Position numbers and translations under genes: made by a program. The notes below the pieces were generated by a model. It worked only from the letters and a program-made list of their open reading frames with translations, searched no databases and had not been told where the DNA came from. Shown here one piece after another: positions 38,111 through 53,422 of a stretch of 64,000 nt of DNA; positions within the stretch are counted from its first letter, which is position 1, and each line of letters opens with the position of its first letter. This stretch comes from Brugia malayi (lineage: Eukaryota; Nematoda; Chromadorea; Rhabditida; Onchocercidae): NCBI RefSeq assembly GCF_000002995.4, contig NW_025062476.1:12482501-12546500 (forward strand), read 5' to 3'.

Positions 38111-41100
38111 ACATACGATATCCACGTCCACGACGCAACAGTGTGGTACGTCCCCCGCGTTGCAAAGAAGAACCCGAGATTTGATGAATTGCATCACTGC
38201 TAAAATCGATATGTTGACAATACTAGTTCAGGACATATTTATTATAAAAGTCGTTTAATCTGATAAAATATTTTGTTAACAGAGAAAGCGATGATAAATA
38301 ATTGCTGGATCATTCAAATTCCAAGATGGTCCAAACTATATGTCAACTTCAATTATCAATTTCCTGACTTAATCGTGAATATGGGATATCATAAAGTCAA
38401 AAGTCCTCATTTTTTGCCATGTATGGCTTAACTACTACACAGCTAACACATTACATGGTCTTGCTACCCAGACTTTTGCAAGAACTGTATTACCTGCTTG
38501 AAGTGGGCTCTGTTATATCAGGATACCGTATTCTAATACGTCTCGATGTTGGTCCATCTGATGTACTCGGTCCCGAGGATGCTGCTTCATCGTCTGTCTG
38601 TGTAGCGTGTCTGTCTCCTTGCTCCTCTTCGGCTACATCATTTCCACCTTCTTCAATTATCAGTGCATGTTCACTCTCACCACTATCAACATCTGTACCT
38701 GTTATCGGAGCAACTGTACTTGACGCTCCACGACTATCGGATTCAATGTTTTCTAAAATATGTTTCCTCGCAATTTATAGAAAACATACAAACAAATAAT
38801 TTACCGCTTGTTTATATAAAAACATCTTACAATAGCAATGATCTTAAAACCATACTTCAGCACTCACTACACAAAAATTTATTACAGAATACATCAATAT
38901 TCATACCAAAAGCTATATATAAATATTAGATACATCAAAAAATATAATCAAAAAAAATTTACCGATAAGCGGTGGCGAATCACGTACTGCATGCAATTCT
39001 GAACCAGATACAACTAAATGAAGCAACGTCATTATGTCTTGACATTTAAAATTGTATTAGATTTCAGTTTCGTCAGTAAAAATAAGATTTATCTAGTTGA
39101 AAAAAATAACTCACCATCACCACTATCTTGCGAAGCTATATCCAATGAATGAGAGTGCAAATCAAGTTCTACAGATGGTACATAAAGCGCTTCTGAATTA
39201 CAATGCCTAGAATGAGGAGTAGCAGACTGTTTGGAAAACTTTATCAGGCGTCATAAAAGTTACAGATTTCAGGAAATAAATTTTAAAGTAAAAAAAAAAG
39301 AAACATACTCGGAACATCTTGTATCACCTTCATCCGTGTGATCTACAACAAAAGCCTGTGATGCTGACAAATCCATATTCGAGGTAGAACCAGATTGCTC
39401 TGCAGCGGCTTCCAATCTGAGTTCCAAGCGACGAATGGATTCGCCTAATGTATTAAAGAAATCATTACAAATGGAAATAAAACACTGCAGATGGTAAAAG
39501 AAGAGAAGAGGAATAATTTGATTCATTAATTTTATAATTTTAGGAAAAATTAATGCGCTATTTAAGCTTAGAAATACAAAAATTTGGAATGAAAAGAGCA
39601 AACCTTGAGCGCGTTCACGAGTTTTAGTAGAGCTCGTTTCTACATCATCATCAACCACAATAGCTACTGAATGTTTGTGATCCCCACCATGTGCTTCATC
39701 CGTAGAAAGATCTGCTGGGGACTGTGAATGCTCCATTTCACCACCATCATCATCGTCATCTTCTATTAAAATAACACCATCGTCATCATCACCATCATTT
39801 CCTGATTCCTGCAAATTACTTACAATTAGATGAAAATTCCCTGAACTCAAAACACATCAAGATTAGTTTATTCTATCTAGAAAGCAAGAAGTTAACGATA
39901 TAGGTAACTTAAATCTGAAAAAACTCATTAAAACAAATACTAATAGCCCCGGAACAATATACGTTTCACAAGCGAGATATTTGTTTTATAAAAATAAACT
40001 TACAATATCTAATTAAAAAAAAAAAGAAAAAAAAAAAAACAATCATACAGACATGTATTAGAAGAACGAGAAACAGAAATAGTTCAGAAAACACCACAGG
40101 AATATAAATTTACAAAGCCCAATTTTTAGAAAATTTATAATCTAAAGTTCCTAAATTTTTATGCACGCCAGACGAAATAAGAAAAGTCTGCCAATCTTGA
40201 ATACTTCAAACTTTATAAAACTACATTTAACAAGAACTAACTAAGTGCTGTCCACCTCGGGAAGCGCTGTAATTAGATCTTCTATAATGCGGAGGAAGAT
40301 CAAATTCACCCTCTTCGTCCGGTTCCTCTTCATCAAACTCCTCATCCTCCATTTCTTCTAACATTTCATCACCCTAAAAAATTTGGAGATTATCTTTTAC
40401 GCGTAAAAATGACTCATAAATATTAAAAAAAATAAAACTTTATCAGAAAATTTCCTAATTCCCTGATTACAAATGTAATCAATTGCAGTAAAAATAATTT
40501 TCTGATGAGGAAGTACCAAATACATTCCAAAATTTAGTCTTTTCGCTAACCGCTTCTTCACTAAGATTATCTTCATCTGCTGAAGCTTCCCGTCCAAGAT
40601 CACCTACTATAACATCATGCTCATTGTCCTCCATATGCTCATCCTCAACGTGCCCTTCTTCCTGTGCCACTCCTTCACCAACCGCTTCATAACTGGCATC
40701 AGCTCTCGCTTCCTGCAAAAATAATGAAATTTTCAAGATTAATCAATTTTCAAGATCAAATGTGGTGCTGCATTGAGAATTCTGTACATATCATTTTAAA
40801 TCTAAAAAAAAAGACATCAGTGAGTATTAAAAATAGAATGAATTGAAACTGAAACTAAATTACTTTTCTTATCATTGCTTATCATTTGACATTTAGAAAA
40901 CCGGGAGTTAACAAAAATTCAAATTAATATTTCTTAAGAAACCTGGATTTTAAGAGCTGATTTAGTATTCTTCTCCGTTTCATTTGTTCTCATACCATCT
41001 GATCGGTCGCCTTCAGGATTTGTAGTTGTTTCAACTGTTAAAATATAATTCAACAAATCAAACATACCATTTATCTAATTAATACTAACAATAGCATTGT

Positions 41101-43227
41101 ATTAAAAATGCCATTCCAACTCTGCACCACTGAACTAACCATTTTCTTGTTCTTCATGTTCAGCTTCATCGGTAGCATGCTGTTCAATGTCAACTCGTAT
41201 TTCACTACCTGACTTCATGAAACGGCCACTTGTGGATACCTTCAAAATAAAGAAAGTCAGTGTTTGCTTAATTTCAGAGCTAGAAAACACACGAGTCTCT
41301 ATTACTTTAACCAATCTCGTCTATCAATTATTTTTCTTTCCCACCTCTCCCAACAGCGATTTTTACAGAAATCCGGAGTAAAGCAAATCTTCATAAATTA
41401 GAAATAAAATAAAAGGAAAACTGCAAAAACAAAAAATAATCATACCTGTCCCATCGGACTCCCTCGATAGCGCTTTCGCGGTTCTAAAACATCCGATCCA
41501 GTTTCAATTTGATCACTAAAAAGTGTAAGTTAAATGTAAGTTAAGTTAAACATTCAAACGAAATCAGGAAAACTATGAGGATAGCATTAAAATGATAAGA
41601 AAGAACAATGACATGGAAACGATGAGAAAAAACAACTTTGATGGTATGTATGCTCGCTTTCTTGACGTTTCATTTTCATTGCGGTTCATCGAAATTCCTT
41701 GTGGCCCCACTTGCAACACCATTCCTTGTACTGCAGTTGGTATATCCCCACCTGCCACACTACTTGTTATGATATTGGCTCCATCACCATTACCATTACC
41801 AGAAGTAACTACAAAGCAATACTAAGTTAAAAAATACATATTAATTATAAACTAATTATTCGTTACGCAAAATCCTAGACCATCGTAATGGAATCTTCCA
41901 CCAAAAGCTGTCATACAATATCATCATACAGTTCGCAGTACTGTGTGTGGCAGTCGATGGAAAGTTTAAAAGCTATCATAACTCTTAACTTAACTAAAAA
42001 ACTTGCAAACTAACCATTATGTTGCTGTAATCGTGCTTGCATAATATCGCCAGAAGAGGATTGGCTCACAGTGTTACTCTGCAAAAGAAACTTTACCTGT
42101 AAACATTCTCCAAAAATTGAAAAAATAAACACTGAGTCACAAGATTTAAAAACTACTGAAATGACAGTTCAGATGAAGTTGCATAATTTCCATATCGCTT
42201 ATCCCAACAGAACTCTCAGTCACACTGTTTCAAAATTCTGAAGTTTTAGGATGTAGGAACAGCAAAAATTACATGAAATGCGACTGCAGAATCCGATTCA
42301 TCATGCATAAGTTACAATCTGAATAGCAGATGAAGCAAAAAAAGCTAAAGAGACACTTAGAGAAGCTAATGGTTAATTATCTGTAAAAAGCATGACTCAT
42401 AATATGTTAAAAAAAACCAGAACATATAATATGTTAAAAAATATCAAAGCCTGGCTTATAATATGCAAAAACGCATCTTGAATTTTCAAATGAGTCCTAG
42501 AATTTTGCTACATGGATAGGTATATTAAAGGTAGCAATACCTGTTCACTAGTTGTTGATACAGGTGTGCTTCGATGTGCTTCGTGCTCTTCAATACTTCC
42601 AACCACTGTTACTTCTTGTTTCGTGTCTCCAAACTTCTCAATCTGAGCAACATCTACCGTTGCGACAGGTTTAACACACGGTATTGAATGCGAAGTCGTA
42701 GGTGTTTCTGGAATATAATTATCTATAACCTTTCACACAGCAAAAGAAAATAGATGGAGGAAAAAAACCCTTTCACTAAAATATTTCCTTAGTAATAATC
42801 CAAAAGAAATTTAAAAGAAATGAAAAAAATATATTATCTAGCTCATTCGGATTCTGAGCTCATAAATTTTTCGTGTAAACGATGCCATACTATCAAAGCA
42901 GTACAAAATATTTGTTAAAGAGTTAAGCATATTTCTCAACACAATAATTTACCTTCTTTGGATAAGGAAAGAAAATCTGCTCCAGCAATATTGGTAGCAA
43001 GAGGCGCAGCAATAGAAGAGCTCTGACTTTGAGAAATCACAGGCGTGGACGAGCTATAGAAACACTTCAATGAAATCCAAATTCAAACCATTAAGAAAGT
43101 CAACATAAATCGTAACTACTACACAGTTTCGCCTTGGAGGAAGCAACTGAGGAGATCGATTAGTTTTCATATGAATTAGTATTACATTACAAAATAATCG
43201 ATAGAAAAAAGAAAAAAAAAACAATTG

Positions 43228-43264
<37 letters not shown>

Positions 43265-46200
43265 TTATTCGTACTCGTTTATATGCAGTGGGAAAACATT
43301 GAGAATTATGCGCAATAAAAACGTAGCAAACAACGTCTGCAATTTTAGAAGAGTTCATAGAGCGCCTCGAATTAAATAAATAAACAAATAACTAAACAAG
43401 CATGACTCACATTAAAAATAGAATTCGACTGTTATTCATAAAAAAAAAAAAAAAATAAAATACCTAACAGATTTAGCGAATGCCGTGCCGGAAAAACCAG
43501 GACGATTGCTGGCTTCTTTACGACAAGTGTCTAATGCAGCTTCCAATACTTTTATTTTCCCTTGATAAGCTTCATCCGATTGCTTAGCTGTTTCAAGTTC
43601 TTCGCGCAGTCGAGCCACTTCTTGCTCTTTCTTGGTTAACATACTTGTAATCGAATTTAATCGAAAACGTAATTCTTCTGCAAAAATATATTCCTAGAAA
43701 ATGAGGACGAAAATATCAAATAATTGCAGATAAACAACTGTAATATTTTAAAATTAATAAAAACTACAGAATATATATATATATGGAAAGAACTGAAAAT
43801 ATTCTCTTCTCAAGAAATACATACCCTTCGTATCATTTTCTGTTTTCAATTCTCGGAACTTAGCCTCGGCCTCGTTCAGTTTTGCCTGCGCTACCTTGTA
43901 TTTTTCAGCAGACTCTTCCAATTGCTTCGACAAATCCTAAAATCAATCCAATCTATAACTGGGTAAGAAAGCGTCACTGATGCAAAAAAAAAAAAGTTTC
44001 AGCAGATAATAAAAGAATCCACTCATAAAGACTTGTTACAATGATAGGAAGACGAGCTCTGGGTAATAAGGTAAAATATTTCCAAAAGTTTGCAGGAGAT
44101 TAATAAAAAAAATGATGAAGTCAGTAGGCAAATTCAGATGATTCCAATGAGTGACAACTAATTCAACCGTAAATAATAAAGCATATAGAAGAGCAAAACT
44201 ATAAGCCTTTTACAAAGTATCTCATAGTTTCATTCGGCTACCATTCGTACACTCCAAGTTAAAATTCTCACTAATTTCTAAGTTAAGAAACGGCAAGAAA
44301 TTCCAACCTTATTCTGCTGATTAAGTCCTTCCAGCTGTTTCAGCTGTGTTTGAAGAATTGTGCTTGCTTTCGCTGGCTGTGTACCACTCGTTCCCATATC
44401 AACTGGCCAACCAGTTCGTGGTACAACTTTCTGAAAAAAGGATTTCAAATTCAAAAATCATGCTAGGAATGCTAATTAACTTTCTGCAAACAGATCAGAA
44501 GATCAATTGAAAAGTCAAGCTGAAAACTTCATAAAAAAAAAAAAATCTACTGTATGTAAAATTGCATCACCTGTTGTTTTTGTTTCTCAATCTCAGCTCG
44601 TAATGAAAGCAATTCTTGCTTCAATCTTGCAGTTTCGGTAGTATTTTCCTCCTCTACTATTGATTTCTCCGCCAGCATCGCTTTCAATCCTTCAACGTCT
44701 TTTTCCAATGTTTGAGATTTCATTCTATATCGACGTGCAAGTAATCTAGCTTGCTCAAATTTTGCTGATAGTTTAAGCCGTTCCGATTCACTTTCATCAA
44801 ATTTCTTCTGCATATCCATTAGAGCGTCCCTGGAAACAATATTCTTAACAGCTTTATTAAGAAATAATACAGTGGGCGTTAGCAACAAAACTTGCAAGAT
44901 GAATTTATAAATCGATGTGAGATGAAAAACCGTAAAATAGCGCAAAATTATTGTTGTTTACTAAATATGATGAAACTTACTTAAATGTTGATTCTTGAAC
45001 AGACTTTTCTATTTCCTTTTTCAACGAGTCACGCTCTGCTATTATTAAATTTAGCCTGCGTTTTAGTGATTCGACTTCGTTACTAAAATTTTAAACATTT
45101 TTAATAAGCAAGAAGGTAGGAAAATTAAATCAAAATAAGAAAATAATCGAGAAAAGACATAATGAAAAAAAAATTATACTTTAAAGCAACTACTCTTTCG
45201 GGTCCAAATTTACCCAACGAAATCAGAGCTTGATTGTGCCTTTCTTTCCAGGATTCAAGCTGAAAGAGCACTTCGGCATATTTAACAATAAAATAAAGAA
45301 TCGGTTTTCTTAGAGTTCCTTAGAACATCGCTCAGAAGCCTATCCAATAATAATCAAAAAAAAAAAACTAAAACAGGAGTACTCAAAAACTGACGGAATA
45401 TAAGAAAAACATTACTTCCTTTCGGCAAGTTTGCAAGTCAGAAGAAACATTTTGCAATCTTCCCCTTTCCGTAACTTTTTCTGCACTCAAACTAGAAACA
45501 CGTACTTGCAAGTCATTTATCTGAAAAAAAAAAAAAATGAAGATATAACCAAGTTATAACCCTCTGTTCAAAGTTTTTACATCAGTCCTCAGTTATTATA
45601 AACAGACTGTACATTTTTCGACAGCTGTTCAGTATGACGGCTCAATTTTTCATTCTGCATTTTCAAGTTCTGATTTTCCTTCTGTATATCTTCCATTAAG
45701 CTCAATCGAGCTACCATTTCACTTTTTTCCGCAATCGCACGAACATGTGCCTGGAAATATGATAATTTAGGCAATTAATAGAAACTAATTTAAGTATGAG
45801 TAATCTGGCATTATGGAGAATAAATTCTGATGAATTTAGGAAAGAAAACAAAATGTAAATTTAAATTCACAATGAATAATAGAGCAAATCAATAAGGTAA
45901 AATAAACAAACTTCGGCTTCTTTCCGAAGTTTTTGAATTTCTTCTTCTAATTTCAGTCGATGCTCGTCAGCCGTAGCTTGCTGAACTTGCAAACGCTTCC
46001 ACTGCAGTTCAGCATTCATCATTCGTTCCATAGACTAAACTAAGTGCATTTACACAACTAAAATTAAATAATCACCAATATTTTGGTAATTTATTGATTT
46101 GTAAGTTTTAAAACACAATATGGTTCAGAAAAGATATGAGTCGACGCTACTTGTCGATTTTCTCCTTGTAAATATTTGATGACTTCATGCAATGCAGCAG

Positions 46201-49200
46201 CTGATTTCGAACCAACAGGTGAAACAATATCATCATTGGAAATTGAAGTGCTTCCAGAACGTTCCAGGATTGCCATACGTTCCGTTACCTGCAACGAATT
46301 ATTGAAGATAAACATAATCCAAAAATCACCCTCGCCCACTATAGCCTTAAATAGTTGTCCTAATTATACCGTTTAACATTTGTTTGGTTCACAAAAATTA
46401 GCAGTTTCTAAGATTCTACCACAAAAACAACTGAACTGAATAGATCTATCTTCAAAACCAAGACACAAGTTAAAGTATGTATTTAGGGTTATATGCCAGA
46501 AACGTTCACCTTTACCAAATTATCACCCAATTCCTCAAGTTTCTGCCTTTGTTCCTCAATCAATTTATTAGCTAAATTGAGTTCTTCCTCAAAACGATTC
46601 CTTTCAACACGAAGTGCAGCCTGAAAACCATTTAATTATTGTAGAAATGTACTTGTAAAATAAAAAAACAGTGAAAACAGTAAAAAGAATCGAGGATCAC
46701 AAACCACTTCCGATGAACAACTTCGCCTAACATCTTCAGATTTCTGCTCAAGTTCGACTGCAGTGTTTTTCAAATTCACCAATTCAGCCTCTTTAGCATG
46801 AAGCGCTTGCTCCAATTTGTCGATGTCTTCCTTTATTCGACTTCTTTCTTCATCAAACTACACAAACAAAATTCTTAGACAATTAAAATGATACGCTCAA
46901 TATGTTCACTGTTTTAGTCCTCTATTATCCAAAGAGTGGATATTAATTTTGTTTCAAATACCTCATCATTAATTATCGCATTTATTATTTTACCCGGTAT
47001 TTTGATGTTATCACATCCTTTTCACAGTGTAACAATATAACAAAAATTTTACTTAAATCGTCCAAAACTTTAATTTTTACTAAGCAAGAATTGAACCTAT
47101 TACTATCAACTATCTCAAATAATTTCACAATCATAATTTATCATGGAAAGACAAATATCATAGAGAATTCTTTTTTAAACTCAAATGCAAAAAAGAAATG
47201 ACATGCTGAAATCAATATCATTATAATATACCATATCAAAATTGCGCAGAAAGAAAAAATTTGAATATACCGAAACTTTTGCAGCAGCAATTTTCGCATT
47301 TTCTAATTCCACTTCATGTATCCGGGCTTCAGCGTTAACTCTCTGTGTGTCCAAAATGCTATATCGTTTCTCCAGACTCTGATATTCTTTCATTTGCTCT
47401 ATCTTCAGCTGCTCTTTTTCAGTGGCTACTTCTTGTAGCTTTTGTTCCAACACGGCAATTTTTTCGCGTTGATTTTCGACTGCTGTCACACTAAAGAACA
47501 CTTCATTGATCCTATCTACATAAACAATTGCTCGCCTCTTCAACTGTAGCTATGATTTTCACACTAATTTTTTAACTAAGCTTTTGTGTTTAAACACAGC
47601 ACTTAATTTATTATTTTACTCGCTAGTTCCATGCTGTAGTTTTACCACTTTACAATGATATAACGCTAACAAAAATTCAGCATAAACTGCCTAAAATTTT
47701 AATTCTTACTAAGCAACAATCAAAATCCAATTAATACTTCGTCTTCTAATATTTCCAACTATATGGTGAAAAAAAAGTGTAATGACCTTTCAGCTAATTG
47801 TCCTTTTATCAAATCCAGCATCGCTTGTAGGCTGTTTCGTTCCGCAAGAGCGCTCTGTGAGAAAATAATTCAAAATTTGACTAAATTCATTGACTATAAC
47901 AAGTAAAATAATAAACGCAACAAATAAAGAAATATAATAAATTAACTTACTGCTCCCTGTTCCAGCAATGTTGTTTCCATGTTATTACTCAATTTGCTAA
48001 TTTCAGCAAGTTCTTGTTCACGTATCAACAGCATTTTTTCACTTGCTGGAAACCAAAATTTCTCAGAAACATATAACATTCTGACAAGGATTCAAAAACA
48101 TTTTTGTTTCCACTGACTATAGTGACTAGATCATTTAACGAATTGCTTCCTCGATAGCACAGTACTACATGAACCCTACCAGAATTTCCATTTTCTAGCA
48201 ATTCGCAGTGATTCAATGCTATCCATTTTTCAAAGGAAAAGTTTTGTGAAAATATGACAGATGACTATCCCAATATCAAGAATATATGCTATTCCATAAA
48301 ATATCTGCAAGATTTTAACAGTTCATAATAGGAAAGAAGAAACCTTCTAGCTTGTGAGACATGTCCTTCAATTGATTTTCCAAATAACTGTTACGATTTC
48401 GAAGCTGTTGTGCTTCTTTTTTACAACCGCCATCAGTAGATTCTGGAAAATGATAAAGTGAGATTATGTGCGCATAATAATACAATAGAATTTGAAATCG
48501 AAACAAAACTGAGTAAACCATAACAATTTCATACCAAATTCGTTTGATTAGGAGAAAGTGATTGCAATTACTGTTCATTTAAATTTAATAATTATTCATT
48601 TACCAAGAGATGTATCTGGTGTTTTCAACTGATTCATCAAGTCATCATATTTTGCTTGCAATTCACTTAATTCTTTATCTTTCCAACTTAATCGATCTTC
48701 TGCTGATTTTTTGCTTGCCAGGGCCTGGTCACGTTCCGTTTGGATTTTATTTGTTGTCATCTGAAATCAATCTTCTTAGAAAATTCGATTCTGAATGACA
48801 AAGTAATTCCATTTGCACTCACTCATGAATCATAAAAATGTAAATTTTGGGAAAAACATACCTTCAAATCCAAACTGATCAAACGATGCTGTTCCGAAAT
48901 TTCACTAACAAACTTTTTCAAAGATTCATTTTCATTTTTGGCAAGTTTTAGCTGACTCTCGAGAATTTTCACCTTTTCTTCATCATTATGTTGTAGACGA
49001 CTCTGAAAAGAAGTTTCCGATAATACCTACTAATCCGAAACATCATAAAACCTATTTTCCCTATATAAACCCTTACCCATCTTTACTTTCATCCCAAATG
49101 ATCATGCAATATTACCATTTAGTACTTCAAAACCAAGAAAAAAAAAAAAAAATTGAACCTCTCTTAAAAAACCGAAAGCTAAGAACGTAAATAATAACCT

Positions 49201-52200
49201 CCAGTTGCTTTAAAGTAACCGACATTTTTTCATTACTGTAATTTGATTCTCGTAGAATATGCAACTCCTGCTGTAATCGCGCTTCTCTGCTTCGCAGAAG
49301 CGAAAGCTGTTCCATAAGAGCTTCCACATCAGTCCTGCAGAGAAAAGTTCATCTCCTTTAATATTTTGAAAACACGAACGAAGTATAACATATAACGAAT
49401 ATTTTAAACAAATATATGATATTTGACAAACAAATACTCTCAAACTCTATAACCGATATTATTCAAAGTTGTATTGTGAATAACATCCTAATATAGTATA
49501 TTAAAAACGAACTTATATTTAGCAACTTCTGCTTTCGTTTCCATGAGTTCTTCCTGTAACTTCCTACATCGCTCATCAGCCATCTTGTAGTTGTTATCCA
49601 TTTTGATATACTTCTCACGGATCAAACTTAATTCGTTGGAATCACTTTCTGACTGAAAAAGACTAATTAAATTAATAAAGAAAGAATTTTCATTTACGTT
49701 ATTCACTTTTAATCTTAGACCCATTCACGTTATTCAGACATCCATTTCTACGTATTTCCTACAACTCATGTTAAGTTCAAGGCTCTTTCTTGTAAAAACA
49801 AAGCGCAATGCATAATTTGCAATTGCACGCAAACTGTTAGTTATCACTCAACATCCTTTATAGCAATTATATAATATTAAACGATAAATTGATAACAAGA
49901 GGCGCACTCTTTCCTTTTACATGTCTCAAAAAGCAGAAAGCAATCTCAAGCTTAGATTCCTTATAAAGTTCCAAGCCAACGCATACTTCACAACGATGCT
50001 ATTACCTAACATTGAACATTGAACACGCTGTTTCAGGAAATAGAGAACTTCCATAGAGCATTTTTAAGCAGTAAAGTGATTTCTTACTTGCTTTGTAAGC
50101 ATCAGGTGTGTCTGTCTCTGTACTTCAACATCAGCTTCCAATTTTCCGTTTGTTTTGCGTAATTCAGCAATTAAAGCAAACTGCTGATCAATTCGTTCTT
50201 GCAGAAGCCTTAAGTAAAGTTTTTTTAAATTAAGTTTATTTAAAATTTCAGAATTTAGAAAATTATGGATTAAAAAACTCTCATATAAATGTATTAAAAT
50301 GATACTACTTAATTCCTTATCCAGACAAAAAACAAAAAAATAATAAAAATAAATCAACAGATAACTGACTTATCGGAATGATGTTTTTCCTCGCGAAATA
50401 GATCTAAGCTTTTTTCAGCTCGTTCCAAATGCACTCGCAATATTGCGTTCTCAGAGTTGGCTTCTTGAATTCGTTTGTTCATAGCATGAGACTATAATAT
50501 AAGATTTCTATAAATAAGATTTTTCATAATAACACCTCCATCTATCCCATATTTTAATCATGAATGTGGAAACAGGTTGTCGTCTATTTTAGGAAAGTAC
50601 CATGCCAGTGGAAAAAGAAATGAAACTATAAACTTCTTTAACCTGAATATTTGATTCGTAATTATTCTGAAAAAAGAAATCAAAAACATGGAAAAAAAGA
50701 TACCTCCTCTAAAGTTTTTCTTTCGTTACCAACTTTTTTATATGTATCACGTTGTTTTTCTAGTTCTTCAATTACCATATTCTGCTTTGAATTTTCATCT
50801 TTGAGAAAATCCAACTTCTTGATAGCATCATTGAGAGCATCGGTAAGTCGGTTAATCCTAAAAAGTAGAAAATTTGAATTAAAATATTTATCAATTTTGA
50901 AATATGAAATAGTGAATACACACGATCAGAAAAATGAAAAAATTGTTCAACATACTCTTCACTTTTAGCCTCCTCTACTGCGCGGTCCCGATTAGCATTA
51001 GCTGTGCGTAAATCGGACATCAATTTTTGGTTCACTTTCTGCATTTCACCAATTGAATTCCACAGCACATCGCGGTCTTCATCGTTCATTGGCGGAGAAT
51101 CCGTGTTGCGCGCCCTCTCAACTTCTGATGCATGCAGCAAGTGGCGAACCTAAAAGAATCTGCACAATCTTCGGAGAAATTTATCGCAGAAGAAAATAAG
51201 GACACAAATAGATTTTCATTTATTGCAGCATTGTTGAAGGTCAGTCGTTTCTACACTAACCTCTATAGGAAGGCGCATGATTCGGCCTCTTCGACTTAAT
51301 TCAACACTGACATATATGCCCATGCAACCAAAAATATTGGAAAAAGAAAGCTACTTAAATCATACGTGTGCGGCAAAATGAATTAAGAAAGAGATTACCT
51401 GTCTATTCAAATCCTCCACGTCACGCTGATACCGCTCAAGTTCAGCTCGAGTATATGTCAACTCACGTGTTGCAGCATCACGTGCGTTTTCAAGCTTCAG
51501 CCGCTCTTGCTCTACCGATTGCAGCTGTTCTTGCAAATTGTTGCATAAATCCGATACCTTTTCATATTCTATACGTTGTTGCGCAAGCAATGGTGCTTTG
51601 GCCTCTATATCCTGAAAAATATTAATATTCATGTGATTTATATTTAAATGCATTAATTGACCAGTTAGTATTCACTGGCTTCACCTGCCATTCGATATGA
51701 GCAAAAGCGCGCCAGCTTATCTGGAAGCATACGGTTCACGATGAAAAGATTATACCTCAACTAATTCATGGAAATAATTTTCGATACGTTTGTTTTCCGC
51801 TTTTGCTTCTTCTAATTCCGCAACAACACGACAGTGTTCTCTATAAATACTCGTCAGTGAAACACCACCACGAATCAAAGACGATGCTGCAGCAGCTGCC
51901 GGAGACAGTTCCATTATTTCGTCATCCGTCAGTGTAACTGCAATAAAAATTTTATAAGTTAGAAATTGATCTCTTAGAACAAACCATCAAGATTTTCAAT
52001 TTTTTTTCGTTAAAGAAAAGATACTATTATTTCATTGCATATGAAAGTTTGATCAACATAAGACAAATAGAGAAATAAGATTAAAAAATACCACGATGTC
52101 TAGATTTCAATAAATCATTAGCTTTCTGCAATTCGTCCAACAACTCTTCAATTTTTTTATCTAAAAAATATTTTCTTGTATGAGAGAAATTTATTAACTA

Positions 52201-53387
52201 AGTTAATCACGCAACACACCTATTTACATTAAAGTGGCTACAAAATTTTAGAGCAAGATGAAAGGAGACAGACTATCATTCTTTTGATGTAAGGAAGATT
52301 GCTCAAGAATATGATGAGTGCACCAGATATCACATATATTATTAAGCAAAATATTGCTGCTTATTTCAGGATGAATGAATGATAGGTAAGATAATTGCCG
52401 TAAAACAACAACAACAGTACGGAAAACTTGCAGTTGAAATTGATTAAACCTAAACCTTTTCTACAGAAGAGAATTCTGCTCTAGAATTCTCTACTAAATT
52501 GATTTCAAAACCATGTCTGGACTAACCTTTTTGAACGACTTCTTTAGTGAATACTGCTTGCTTTTCTTCAAATTCAACGCACAGTGATTCATAAGCTATA
52601 AAAATCGTAGTTTGGTGAAAGGAAATCGTAGCAATTTCATTCTTCTTTCAGAAAGTAATAATTAAATATACAAAAAGTTGATTTCTATAAGTACTGTAAA
52701 TTAAACAATAACATTTGAACCTTTTTTCGATTCTTCAAGTAATCTTCCACGATTATCAAAATCTTCATTAAGCTGCCGCAAGTTATTTTCTGCATCATCA
52801 CTGGCTTCTTTGTAAACAGAACAAAGTCGTTCACTCGCTAACAATTCCTCTTCCAGTTTATTCAGCTTTTGTGCATTATCTTCTAAGATCTGTAAAAGAG
52901 ATCGAATCATAAAATACTGTAAATGAACATCAGATCATTAAGCCTCTAAAAAAAAGACATCAAAGACATTAAAATTTCGATATCATTACCTCTTTAATAC
53001 GGTCATTTAATCTAGACATTTCCTTGTCCCGATCAGCGAGTGCTGTTGTAAATTTCTTAACATCATTCATTGCAGATTCATACTTGTCCGTAACAGATGC
53101 TATTTCTGCTTGCAGTTCACCGGTGTATCGCACCTACAGCTCAACTTTGTATTATAGTCCAAAAAAAGGAAACAACTAAATGCAAGATTCAATAACAACA
53201 TTTCCTGCTAAAATTTCTTTCAAAATTCGTTTAGAAGCGATACTGTCCACTGCGATTGGGTAATTTAAATAATGCATTTATTTCTCTTGACTATAAGGCT
53301 TTTAATGTGGTCCATCTTGCAATCTACGAAACTACGCGTTTGCCATCACGGCGGTGTTGAGTCATTTCTTTTTACAGGCAGAATATA

Positions 53388-53422
<35 letters not shown>

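Noticed and set aside
51368..51625. 85-codon + strand frame with an Ala-rich hydrophobic stretch
   Set aside because: Antisense shadow of a TPR exon with clear coiled-coil reading on -.
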